Part shown: positions 1 through 8,800 of the stretch, piece by piece
Position numbering within the stretch: position 1 is the first letter of the stretch
Layout: every line of letters starts with the position of its first letter
IMG/VR virus record: IMGVR_UViG_3300044815_000127
Coordinates: 1 to 34,491 of that record
DNA from: a virus
DNA length: 34,491 bases
Reading direction: 5' to 3' (one strand)
Position numbers and translations under genes: made by a program
Notes under the pieces: model-generated
Database searches by the model: none
Seen by the model: only the letters and a program-made list of their open reading frames with translations
Told to the model about the DNA's origin: nothing

Positions 1-89
1 GCAGCGTTCGGCGTTCCTCCCGGGTAACCAGCACCAGCACGGCTACGGTGATCAGTAGCACCAGCATGACCTACAACTTTCCGAACTGA
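1..89 (+). CDS. 3' end of an unidentified structural gene (start lies outside the window)
   Basis: The frame is open from position 3 to a TGA at 87-89. The 28 visible residues are rich in Ser and Thr and end in TYNFPN. The next gene begins 11 bases later behind a GAGGAGA ribosome binding site, so the two are probably co-transcribed. The position just before the major tail protein-like gene suggests a capsid or head-joining protein, but the fragment is too short to assign. Confidence 0.5.
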   Translation, partial: SVRRSSRVTSTSTATVISSTSMTYNFPN

Positions 90-100
90 GGAGAAAGCCC

Positions 101-1039
101 ATGTCACGGGTAACCAAGACGCTGACGCCGGTACGCGGCCGTCGCTACCGCATCACGCGGCTCGACGCCTGTGGCAACCCGGTTTACGGAGACGACGGAC
201 AGGTCGTCACCAGCGGTGTGATCACCGCGACCTTCACGGCAAGCACGAGCGCCACCGATGAGATCAAGGTGGTGAACTCGGGCGGCGAGACCTGCGTGCT
301 CGAGCCCGCGATCACCTCCCTCGAGGGCTACACGGCCGAGTTCGCGCTGTGCGGCATGGACCCCGATATGTTCGAGATCATGACTGGGATGCCGGTCATC
401 TACGACATTGACGGCGCCGCAGTCGGCGTCGCGATTGACATTGGTGTCTCTCTGGAGGACTTCTCCTTCGGGGTCGAGATCTGGACCGGGCTCGCGTCCG
501 ACGACGCCTGTGGCGAGGTCGGCACCGTCGAGTACGGCTACATCCTCACGCCGTATATGAAGGGCGGCCACCTCGGCGATTTCACGGTCGAGAACAACGC
601 CATCAACTTCACGATCTCCGACGCGGCCAGTCGCAAGGGCGGCTCGTGGGGCAAGGGACCGTACAACGTCGTGGTCAACGCCGGCGATGTGGCGGGCCCG
701 CTGCTCTCCGCGCTGACCAGCACGCAGGTACTGCTCATGCAGCGCACGAAGGTCGCACCGCCGGCTGCCGCTGAGGGTGGGCGCCCCTTGCTCGATCCGG
801 CCGCCGTGGCGATCATCACTGTGACGGCTACGCCAGACGATCTGGACGTCGACTTCGACATCAGCCCCACGATCAGCACCGGGGTCTACTACGACTTCGG
901 TGATGACACGTGGGACTACGTCACGACCTCGGGTGGGGACACCTCGCACACCTACGCGGCAGCGGGTACCTACACGTACACCGCCTCTTCGAACGGCACG
1001 GTCGTCAGCCACACGGTCACGGTCACCGAGGGGTCCTAG
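101..1039 (+). CDS. Major tail (tube) protein-like, with C-terminal PKD/Ig-like domain
   Basis: This 312-residue protein probably builds the tail tube. The N-terminal part has the pattern of actinophage major tail proteins: GRRYRITRLDACGNPVYG near residues 13-30, then an extended beta-rich region with a VDP-like element (CGMDPDMFEIMTG near 84-96). From about residue 238 to the end there is a PKD/Ig-like beta sandwich: YYDFGDDTWDY, then SHTYAAAGTYTYT, a typical PKD close. Such domains are often appended to tail-tube or decoration proteins and are exposed on the virion surface. The ATG at 101 follows a good GAGGAGA site. One odd point is that it precedes the head-tail joining genes, whereas tube genes usually follow them. 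A capsid decoration protein is therefore the main alternative. Confidence 0.6.
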   Translation: MSRVTKTLTPVRGRRYRITRLDACGNPVYGDDGQVVTSGVITATFTASTSATDEIKVVNSGGETCVLEPAITSLEGYTAEFALCGMDPDMFEIMTGMPVIYDIDGAAVGVAIDIGVSLEDFSFGVEIWTGLASDDACGEVGTVEYGYILTPYMKGGHLGDFTVENNAINFTISDAASRKGGSWGKGPYNVVVNAGDVAGPLLSALTSTQVLLMQRTKVAPPAAAEGGRPLLDPAAVAIITVTATPDDLDVDFDISPTISTGVYYDFGDDTWDYVTTSGGDTSHTYAAAGTYTYTASSNGTVVSHTVTVTEGS

Positions 1040-1045
1040 ACTCAA

Positions 1046-1066
1046 ATCGTCTAGTCGCTAGACGAT
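1046..1066. repeat. Perfect CTAG dyad (9-bp arms, 3-base centre), copy 1
   Basis: The arms ATCGTCTAG and CTAGACGAT are perfect inverted repeats around TCG. The element fills the gap between two structural genes and ends 12 bases before the next ATG, immediately upstream of the AGGAGGG ribosome binding site. There is no T-run, so an ordinary intrinsic terminator is unlikely. It is the best copy of a six-member family in this window. Confidence 0.85.
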
Positions 1067-1078
1067 CAGGAGGGACCC

Positions 1079-1900
1079 ATGATCTGCCACCCGGACAACG
1101 CCATCTGGCCCACCGGCACGGTTCTCACTGTGCCGGTGGATTCAGATGACCCCACGGAGGAAGAGGCTGCGGCCCTTCTCGACGAGGAGATCGCGCTGTC
1201 CTTCGGCTGGACCACTCTCCAGTCCCTTTCCGCCTACCAGATCGCTATCTGCACGACCACTGTGCGGCCCTGCAAGCGCGCGTGCGTACCGCGTGTCTAC
1301 CAGATCGCCCCCGTGCTCTGGGGAGCCCCTCAGGCGCCGTTCTGGCCCATGGTGACTAATGGGGTATGGACGAACATCTGGTGCGGTCACGGGAGCGGCT
1401 GTGGCTGCTCTCGCATCCGTCAGGTGGTGCTGCCCGGGCCGGTCGGCGGCATCGTCGCGGTCACCGTCGACGGTGTGGACCTCGATCCCGACCAGTATCG
1501 CCTCGACAACGGCAACCTGCTCGTGCGTCAGGACGGCGAGGACTGGCCGCTGTGCCAAGACATGAACCTCCCGGCCGGCGAGGAGAACACGTGGAGCGTC
1601 ACGTACTACCACGGGGCCACTGCTGACCTCGAGGTCCGTGCGGCGGCCGGGACACTGGCAGCCGAGTACCTCAGCGCGCGGCGGGACGGCACCTGCCGCC
1701 TCCCACTGGGCACGGTGAACCTGATTCGTCAGGGCATCAGTATCGAAGTCCAGAACAACTTCTTCACCGCCGGCACCACGGGCATTCTCGAGGTCGACAC
1801 GGTGATCCAGCGCTTCAACCCCTACGGCCAGCGCATGCCGTCGCGCAGCTGGTCGCCTGATCGCAACCGGGGCCGTGTAACCACGATCGACGTGGAGTAG
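1079..1900 (+). CDS. Head-to-tail adaptor-like protein
   Basis: This 273-residue protein starts at an ATG behind a strong AGGAGGG site. The N-terminus has several cysteines (MICHPDN, then CTTTVRPCKRACVP near 58-71 and CGHGSGCGCSRI near 102-113). The second half has a pattern I associate with actinophage connector or adaptor proteins: VTVDGVDLD, LVRQDGEDWPLCQ, then VTYYHG, AAEYL and CRLP followed by a RQGISIE element. It would join the portal ring to the tail. It lies between the tail-tube-like gene and a tail-terminator-like gene. The cysteine cluster could form disulfides or bind metal. The family call is from memory and moderately sure. Confidence 0.55.
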   Translation: MICHPDNAIWPTGTVLTVPVDSDDPTEEEAAALLDEEIALSFGWTTLQSLSAYQIAICTTTVRPCKRACVPRVYQIAPVLWGAPQAPFWPMVTNGVWTNIWCGHGSGCGCSRIRQVVLPGPVGGIVAVTVDGVDLDPDQYRLDNGNLLVRQDGEDWPLCQDMNLPAGEENTWSVTYYHGATADLEVRAAAGTLAAEYLSARRDGTCRLPLGTVNLIRQGISIEVQNNFFTAGTTGILEVDTVIQRFNPYGQRMPSRSWSPDRNRGRVTTIDVE

Positions 1901-1902
1901 CC

Positions 1903-2418
1903 ATGGCTGACTTCCGTGAGGACGACAGCATCTATCCCGTCCTGCTCGCGATGCTGGAGTGCGCTGAGCTCGAGCTGGAGAAGTCGGGGCTGCCACCGGT
2001 CGGCTACGCCTCGATCCAGCCCGGTGCGCTACCGGTGCTCGATCATGTGGGCAACGGGAAGGAGTGTGACGAGATGATCATCAACGTCACCAACGGCTTC
2101 CCGACCAACGGCTTTCCGATCATCGACCAGTTCGGCACGTGCGGCAGCGCCATGGCCTTCGAGGTGCAGCTCGGGGTCTTCCGCTGCGCGCCCGTGCCCG
2201 CCGGCAAGCTCCCCCAGAACTTCAAGCTGCCCACCCCGGTACAGCAGCTCAACGCCACCCGCCTGCATCTGGCCGACATGCAGGCCATGAAGCGCGCGCT
2301 CGCGTGCTGCCTCAAGAACTACGAGTACGTGATCCGCACTTGGCTGCCCTACGGGCCCGCCGGTGGCGCCGTAGGTGGCGCTTGGCTCGTGGCTGTCGGC
2401 GGGCGGAAGGACGAGTAG
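1903..2418 (+). CDS. Tail terminator / head-tail joining protein-like
   Basis: This 171-residue protein begins two bases after the previous stop. It contains FEVQLGVFRCAPVPAG near residues 86-101 and CCLKNYEYVIRTWLPYGPAG with a following GGAVGGAWLVAVGG at the C-terminus. This pattern recurs in actinophage proteins placed between the adaptor and the tail chaperones. The N-terminal third is helical and acidic. It probably closes the head-tail joint or the tail tip proximal end. It overlaps the next gene by one base (TAGTG). A head-stopper role is the alternative. Confidence 0.5.
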   Translation: MADFREDDSIYPVLLAMLECAELELEKSGLPPVGYASIQPGALPVLDHVGNGKECDEMIINVTNGFPTNGFPIIDQFGTCGSAMAFEVQLGVFRCAPVPAGKLPQNFKLPTPVQQLNATRLHLADMQAMKRALACCLKNYEYVIRTWLPYGPAGGAVGGAWLVAVGGRKDE

Positions 2419-2828
2419 TGGCCTATCGGGTCGAGGTCTTCGAGTCGGAGATCCAAGGGATGTTCGCGATGTCGGGTGAGGTCGGCCGCGAAGCCCAGTT
2501 CACCGCTCGGGAGATCACCGTGGCCGCAGAAGCGATAGTTCCTCGCGGTGCGGTACCACGAGGTGACACGCTCTCAGGTCAACACCGGACACGCTTCGTC
2601 CCGGCATCCTTCGGGTATGGATTCCGCTTCTACGTCGAGAACACCTCCGGTCACGCCGAGTGGGTCCACGAGGGGGTCGATGGAATCATCTACCCATGGG
2701 GCAAGGTTCTGGTGCTCCACCTACCCGGAGGGTCCGTAAAGGCACGTTTTGTAAGGGGACAGGGCAGCCAGCCATGGCTGCGCGAGGCGGCCGAGGGAGT
2801 ACTCTTTGGGAAGTACGGCCGGTCATAA
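2418..2828 (+). CDS. HK97 gp10-like head-tail joining protein
   Basis: The frame starts at a GTG that shares a base with the previous stop (TAGTG), giving 136 residues. The layout is that of gp10-type minor joining proteins: a helical N-terminus (REAQFTAREITVAAEAIVPRG), a basic stretch, then FRFYVENTSGHAEWVHEGV near residues 73-91 (the YA-x-x-VE-x-GT-like element of the family), and a C-terminal PWLREAAEG helix. It would sit at the head-tail interface. No in-frame ATG near the start competes with the GTG. Confidence 0.5.
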   Translation: MAYRVEVFESEIQGMFAMSGEVGREAQFTAREITVAAEAIVPRGAVPRGDTLSGQHRTRFVPASFGYGFRFYVENTSGHAEWVHEGVDGIIYPWGKVLVLHLPGGSVKARFVRGQGSQPWLREAAEGVLFGKYGRS

Positions 2829-2843
2829 CAGAGAGAAGACCCC

Positions 2844-3272
2844 ATGAAGGAAATGCGGTTCGCCACCGAGCGGACGAAGGATAAGGACGGTCGCGACACC
2901 GTCGAACTTCCAATCAACGGTGAGGCGTACTTGGCTTATCGGCCAAGCACTAACATCATCGCGCTGTTCTACGCCGCGCAGGGCAAGAAGAATGTCGCTA
3001 CCGCACTGGCAGGTATTCTCGATTTCCTCCAGCGGACCCTTGAGCCTGAGGCCTACGCGATCATCCTCAAGGCGGTGGAGGAGGACGCGCTGGAGTTTGG
3101 TGAGCTCATTGAGCTCGCGCACGACATCATCGCGGAGTTCGCCGAAAACCCTACTGGGTCGTCCGCCGACTCTTCTTCGTCGCGGGCGAGCACTGGGGGA
3201 GCATCGACGGCGAGCTTGCGGCGGCCGGCGTCGACCCGGGTGCCCTCCCGCTCCCGCGCTTCCTCCGACTGA
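2844..3272 (+). CDS. Tail assembly chaperone, short form (gpG-like)
   Basis: This 142-residue acidic, helical protein (DFLQRTLEPEAYAIILKAVEEDALEFGELIELAHDIIAEFAE) lies directly upstream of the tape measure gene, the standard place for the first tail chaperone. The start ATG follows AGAGAAGA. After residue 103 the zero frame becomes a low-complexity Ser/Arg tail. The -1 frame, by contrast, reads as a well-composed protein, so the tail of the short form is probably just read-through to the first stop. The protein guides tape measure folding and tube polymerisation and is not usually in the virion. Confidence 0.75.
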   Translation: MKEMRFATERTKDKDGRDTVELPINGEAYLAYRPSTNIIALFYAAQGKKNVATALAGILDFLQRTLEPEAYAIILKAVEEDALEFGELIELAHDIIAEFAENPTGSSADSSSSRASTGGASTASLRRPASTRVPSRSRASSD

Positions 3273-3439
3273 TCTACTGGTTTTTCACTCGCAATCTCAC
3301 AACTGAACAACGCGAGGAGTTCTATCTCTGGCTCATGTTGCCCCCTGCGGGTAGCGAGTCATCCCCCGAAGTGATGGAAGCCTTGAGAGAATCGGAGCTA
3401 GCCGCGTTCGACGCGCTGTCTAGGCAACAAGGGGGGTAG
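2844..3439 (+). CDS. Tail assembly chaperone, frameshifted long form (gpGT-like)
   Basis: A -1 ribosomal frameshift at A-AAC-CCT (3146-3152) would join residues 1-103 to a 95-residue extension (YWVVRRLFFVAGEHWGSIDG onward, ending LSRQQGG), about 198 residues in all. The coding join is 2844..3152 and 3152..3439. The extension contains LPLPRFLRLIYWFFTRNLT and EQREEFYLWLML, well-formed protein in an otherwise unexplained 170-base stretch between 3272 and the tape measure. It has no good start of its own. This is the conserved G/GT arrangement of lambda-like tails. Confidence 0.75.
3146..3152 (+). promoter_or_regulatory. -1 frameshift slippery heptamer AAACCCT
   Basis: In the zero frame the codons are GCC GAA AAC CCT, so the heptamer fits X-XXY-YYZ: AAC can slip to AAA and CCT to CCC. 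It lies exactly where the gpG frame stops making sense and the -1 frame begins to. Confidence 0.7.
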
Positions 3440-3442
3440 GGC

Positions 3443-5860
3443 ATGACGACTGTAGGTTCAGTGAACTACCTCGTCGACTTCGACGGCAAGGCCCTGCCTG
3501 CCAAGGCGCGCAAAATCGGAGAAGAGGCCGGTCAGGAGGCCGGTCAGGGATTCAACGATCGCTTCGAGGCTCGATTCTCCAAGCTTGCGCAAGAACTGCT
3601 CCCGGAGATGGACAAGACCGGTCGCCTTGGTGGTGCCCGGATCTCCGATGCCATGGAGAACGCGATTGAGCTTCGGCTCAAGGGGATCGCAGCCAAGATC
3701 GCCGACGCGTTCCTGACCCCAAGCGGACTGGACAACTTCGCCTCGAATTTCGACTCGGTCGACGAGGCTGCCAATCAACTCCGTGGGGACCTCCAGCTCC
3801 TGCACGACGCCGGGTCACTGAACGACAAGATGTGGGGACGCTTCGGCGGCACGATCAACCAGTGGCTCGGTGGCGCCCGTGACACCGAGGCCGCCATCAA
3901 GGCGGAGAAGGCCGCCCTTGAGGACCTTGCTCCCGTACTCGATGACGTCGACAAGAAACAGAAGAGGGTCACCAAATCCAATAACGATCAGGGAGCCAGC
4001 TGGAAGAACCTCTCCATCAATGCCCGGCAGGCGCTCCTGATTATCGCCGCCCTCGCATCGGGTGCCGAGGAGATCGCCGTGCTCGGCTCTGCGGCCGGCG
4101 CGGGGATCGTTATCTTTGGGGCCGCTGCCGTGACGGCCGGCGTGGGGCTCGGGGTGCTGATCGCCGGACTGGTCGGGCTCAAGCAGGAGATGGCGGACAT
4201 CACCGAGCGCAACACCCTGCTCAATGTCTTGCCCGAGGACCTGACTGACGCCCAGCTCGCGCGCCTCGATGCCCTACAGGCCAAGATCGCTGGGTTCGAC
4301 CCGGCTGTGCAGTCCATCATGAAGGTGACAGCAGCCTTCCACGACATGCAGGACGCCATCGAGAAGGCGCTACTGGGCGGGCTAGCCCCGGCGATCGACA
4401 ATGTCGTCACCGTGCTGCTGCCTACCCTCCAGTCCGGGTTCGTAACTGTCGCGGATGGGCTCAACGCCGGGATCGACAATCTGCTCGCCCGGCTGACCAC
4501 TCCGGCGGCTCAGGCCGAACTTACCGGCATCTTCACGACCATCGGTGCCCAGATGCCGATCCTTCTCGACGTCATCGGCAATGTGGGTGCGGCCATCGGT
4601 GGCCTGCTCACCGCCGCCGGTCCCTTCGTCTCTGAGTTCCTGCTCTTTCTCCAGAAGATCACCACGGAATTCGACAACTTCGTCCACTCGGCCGAGGGCA
4701 AGAACGCGCTCGCGGAGTGGTTCTCCAACGGAGAGAAGATCCTCTCCAGCTTCTCCGATCTGCTTGGCGGGGCCGGAAAACTCTTGGCCAACCTCGTTAC
4801 GCCAGAGTCCGTAGCTCGAACACAGGCCTTCCTCGATCACTTGACGAACTCCCTGCCGTTCCTCGAGAAACTCTTCACGGTGCTCGGTGACCTCGATATC
4901 TTTGGACTCTTCGCGCAGGTTCTGGACGAGATCGGGAATGGGCTTGTACCCATCCTTGATCTTGTTGGTCCGATCGCCTCAATCATCAACAGCCTGCTCA
5001 AGCCGGCCATTGCCACCCTTGGCATCCTGTTCCAGACCCTCGGCATTCTGCTGACCCCGCTCAAGTTCGTCCTCGATATCGTGGCTCAAGCCATGGCTGG
5101 ACTCGCGACCTACATGGCCCCGCTCCTACAGGCGTTCTCCGACATCCTCGCGGCCATACAGCTGGCCCTTGATGACGGGTTTGCCCAGCTCCAGCCAGCC
5201 CTTGATGATCTCGGACAGGCAATCCTCGACCTCCTCCCCAGCCCGGAAGAGCTCGCACGCATCCTCAAGGAGGACGTGATCCCGTGGATCACCCAGTTCG
5301 CGAGCGATCTGGAGACCAAGGTGATCCCGTGGATTTCCAAGACCATCGAGTGGCTCGCTGATTTCCTCGAGCATTTTAGCTTCGAGAAGGCCATGAAGAA
5401 CCTCGACGATTTCCTGACCGACCTGCGCATCTTCGCGGACACCTTCATCCTGATCATTGGTGGGCCCCTTGGTGCAGTCATCGCGCTCATTGACGCCATC
5501 AATATCCTCAACGGCAAGAACATCTCGGCGCCGCTCAGGAATCTGGGCAGCGATCACACGATCGGTGGGCCGGGCAACGCCGTCGCCGCAGCCGGCGGCA
5601 TCGCGGGAGAGCCCACATGGGGCCTGTGGGGCGACAACGGCCGGGAGGCGCTCGTGCCGCTCGACACCCCCCTCTCGCAGGTAGATCCCTCGGTACGGGC
5701 GCTCTCCGCGCTGGCACAGGGCAAGCAGGTCCCCGGTTCTCCGGCCGGGGGGCCTAGCATTGTGGTCGAGGCCGGAGCGATCGTTGTCGCCGGGGTATCG
5801 GATAACGGGCAGGCAGCAGACGCCATGCTGGACCGCCTCGTGGCGCTGGTGGGGGTGTAG
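3443..5860 (+). CDS. Tape measure protein
   Basis: At 805 residues this is the longest helical protein in the window, and it lies right after the tail chaperones. It sets tail length and is packed inside the tube. The N-terminus is a charged coil (GKALPAKARKIGEEAGQEAG). Residues about 195-245 form a hydrophobic segment (ALLIIAALASG, then GAGIVIFGAAAVTAGVGLGV), and hydrophobic helices continue through the centre. The C-terminus carries GGIAGEPTWGLWGDNGREAL, a motif common near the end of tape measure proteins. The usual relation of about 0.15 nm per residue suggests a tail of roughly 120 nm. No lytic transglycosylase or peptidase domain was recognised. Confidence 0.88.
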   Translation: MTTVGSVNYLVDFDGKALPAKARKIGEEAGQEAGQGFNDRFEARFSKLAQELLPEMDKTGRLGGARISDAMENAIELRLKGIAAKIADAFLTPSGLDNFASNFDSVDEAANQLRGDLQLLHDAGSLNDKMWGRFGGTINQWLGGARDTEAAIKAEKAALEDLAPVLDDVDKKQKRVTKSNNDQGASWKNLSINARQALLIIAALASGAEEIAVLGSAAGAGIVIFGAAAVTAGVGLGVLIAGLVGLKQEMADITERNTLLNVLPEDLTDAQLARLDALQAKIAGFDPAVQSIMKVTAAFHDMQDAIEKALLGGLAPAIDNVVTVLLPTLQSGFVTVADGLNAGIDNLLARLTTPAAQAELTGIFTTIGAQMPILLDVIGNVGAAIGGLLTAAGPFVSEFLLFLQKITTEFDNFVHSAEGKNALAEWFSNGEKILSSFSDLLGGAGKLLANLVTPESVARTQAFLDHLTNSLPFLEKLFTVLGDLDIFGLFAQVLDEIGNGLVPILDLVGPIASIINSLLKPAIATLGILFQTLGILLTPLKFVLDIVAQAMAGLATYMAPLLQAFSDILAAIQLALDDGFAQLQPALDDLGQAILDLLPSPEELARILKEDVIPWITQFASDLETKVIPWISKTIEWLADFLEHFSFEKAMKNLDDFLTDLRIFADTFILIIGGPLGAVIALIDAINILNGKNISAPLRNLGSDHTIGGPGNAVAAAGGIAGEPTWGLWGDNGREALVPLDTPLSQVDPSVRALSALAQGKQVPGSPAGGPSIVVEAGAIVVAGVSDNGQAADAMLDRLVALVGV

Positions 5861-5862
5861 AC

Positions 5863-8800
5863 ATGGGCTACGACGGATTCTTGGCCTTCGGTGGCATCGA
5901 GATAATCAACGCCGCCCGCACCACGGCGTACATCAACAACCTGATGCCGTCGTTCCCGCTGGTGCGCCGCACGAACATCTACGACCAGCTGCACACCGCG
6001 CTCGAGCAGGAGCCCTACCGCACCCCGTTCCTTGACCAAGCAGACTGGGTCGATCTCAACCTGCCGGACTACGCCACCGGGTCCACGACGAGCCCGACGC
6101 ACGGCTTCTACGGGCTCTACCCGCTGGCCATCACCGGTATCGGGGACTCAACCATGAGTGCTGCGGTAACGGAAGGAATTCTCGACGGGGGCTCCATCAA
6201 CTCTGAGCGTGACTCGACGCGCAGTATCCGGGTCCGAGGCATTCTCGTCGGTGCCAACAAGCTGGCCGTGGAGGCCGGGCTTACGTGGCTGCGCAATGCG
6301 CTGCGGCGCAACTCCTGCGGGATGCATGGGGACCTGTGCGGATACGCCGACCTGCGCTTCCTCCTCGCGCCCCCCGAGGTCTGTGACCCAAAGTGGGAGT
6401 CGGCCTATGAGAACACCGAGCTTGTCGACATGGGCCCGATCGACCCGGCGTCTTCGCCGTTGGTGTACGTGGATGGTGAAGAGACTCGCCCGACGCGCAC
6501 GCGCTGGGTGCTCCCGCTTACCGATGGCGTGATTATCCGGTGGGAGGCACGCTCGTGGGATAACACGGAGCTGCTCGAGACCCATGGGCCGCTGTTCCTG
6601 CGTCGCTCGAACTTCGTGCCGAACCCTACCTTCGCGGTCGATGCCACCAACTGGACCATGCTCAACGACGCTACCCCAGCGGGGACGCCTACTCGGAAGG
6701 TGGGCATGCGCACCTATGGCCGCGTGGGAGAGGCGATCGCTGATATCTCCACGAACTGGCTGCCAGACCCGGGGTTCGAGAACGGCGACCCGACCACCAA
6801 TGGCTGGCGTTCGACCACCGCCGGCGGGATCACGGCGGTCACAGACGGCACCGCCCCGGATGGGACACACGTTGCCCGGGTCGCGGGGATCGCGGGCCTG
6901 ACGATGCTCGAGGTCAGCGCGCTCGGCCCGTACGACCCGGCCGACATGTACTTCAACCTCCAGATCAAGCAGTCCGTCGACGACGTGGTTGTCCACCTGA
7001 TCGACAATCACGGGGTCGAACTCGAGAGCCACACCGTTCTCGCCAGCGCCCTGACCTCGACGTGGAATGCCACAAGCGTCCACTTCACGGCGACCGTGCT
7101 CAAGGATTACGTCATCCGGCTGACCACGGCAGGCACGCAGGAACTGCGTATCGACTCGTGCATCCTCGCGATTACCAATGCCGCCTTCTTCTCGGGCGAC
7201 ACCGGCGCCTCGGCCGGCAACGTCTACTCGTTCCCCAATGGCTTTGCTGGCGTCTCGCGCAAGGTCCACGCGAACGCCGTGACTGCGAGCACCGCGCTCA
7301 CCGTGGAGACCGACTCGCCCTTCGGCAACGTCATCGTCAGCACCGAACTGCGCGCGCCCCACACGGAACCCACGGTCTTGATGGAGCTCATCGACCATGA
7401 CGGTTTCGTAGTCGCCAGTCAGGTCGTGACCCCCCCGCGCGATTGGACCCGCTACGCCTTCTCGGCGCCGTATGGTCGCACGCTGCGCCTGCGGGTCAGC
7501 TCGGCCCACCAGTTTGATATCTCCAAGGTGATGCTCGAGGCCGGCACCCAGCTCAACGCCTACTTCGACGGCTCCTTCGCGGCCCCCGCCGGATACACGC
7601 TGGTGTGGGTTGGCGCACCGAACGGGTCCATCTCGCGCATGGACTGGACCGGTGACACCGAGATCACGCTCAGCACGAACTTCCGCAGCATGCTGTACGT
7701 AGATCAGGGCACGATCAATAACGCACAGGTAGACGTGGACTACTCCAACGAGATCCCGATGTCGGTGCAGGTCGACCCCTATGACCGCACTTACCATCGC
7801 GTGGCCTGCACGACTGGCATCTCGCGTATTCGGGACATTGAGCTCGGGGTCGGCGCGGCGACGGAGGTTGACTTCGTCCTGACGGCCGCGACCCCCCACG
7901 CCTTCCAAACAATCCCCACGGACTTGAGCTTCGTGACGCCCGTGCCGACCACGATCTCAGACGAGGAGATCAACCTCGTCAAGTACCCCAGCGGTGAGAA
8001 GACCACGGGCACCACTGTCGACCTCACGAATATCGTCACCAACCCCAGCGCGGAGTCGGGCACAACCGGCTTCACCGCCCTGCCGGGTACGACGGGTGTT
8101 GCTGCCTGCACAAACCCCGTGCCGTCGACGACAACTGCCTTTGGAGCCAAGGTTCTCAAGACAACATGGAGCACGGCGAGCACGGCCGGTAGCACCGGTG
8201 TCCTTTTCACCCTCGCGGTTGGGTCGCTCACGGCCGGTACGGCGTACTCGTTCGGGATCAGCCACGTAAAATCTTCGATCAACCAGCGTCTGCGACTGGC
8301 TATTGACTGGAAGACGGCTGGGGGATCTACCATCAGCACCGACCTTTCAGCAGCCCCCATCGATGTTGTTGCTGGAACGATTTACAACACCTTCAAGATG
8401 GAGAACTTCGTCGCACCCGCGACCACCTCCTACGCGATCCTCTACCTGATCACTGCCACCGGTGGCAGCTTCGCGAACATGTCGATCGGTGCGTACTACG
8501 AGGTCGACGGCCTGATGATGGTCAATGCTTCGGTATTGCCAACGTGGTTTTCCGGTGCGACCGTCGCGGCGGGCGACTACACCTTCGCGTGGACCGGCAC
8601 GGCTGAGCTCAGCTCCAGCCAGCGGCTCACACCGCACGCGGATGGCCAGTATCCATTCACGGGGGTCGCCGATAAGGGAGCCGCCTTCCGCACGAGCGCG
8701 CAGTTCAAGTACGGGACACACGCGACGCGCTACGTGTGGCATGTCGCCCCGGCAGAAGATTCTAATCGCTCCTTCGGGTCTTCGATTGTGCCCGCCGAGG

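Noticed and set aside
104-1045. 313-residue minus-strand frame
   Set aside because: It is a mirror of the major tail protein-like gene, with unbalanced Arg/Asp/Val content and no ribosome binding site.
1046-1066. Reading the CTAG dyad as an ordinary intrinsic terminator
   Set aside because: The stem is short, there is no T-run, and it lies inside a late operon just before a strong ribosome binding site.
6148-7908. 586-residue open frame on the minus strand
   Set aside because: It runs opposite the large minor tail gene, is Arg/Gly/Val-rich without recognisable domains, and reflects the GC bias of the real frame.
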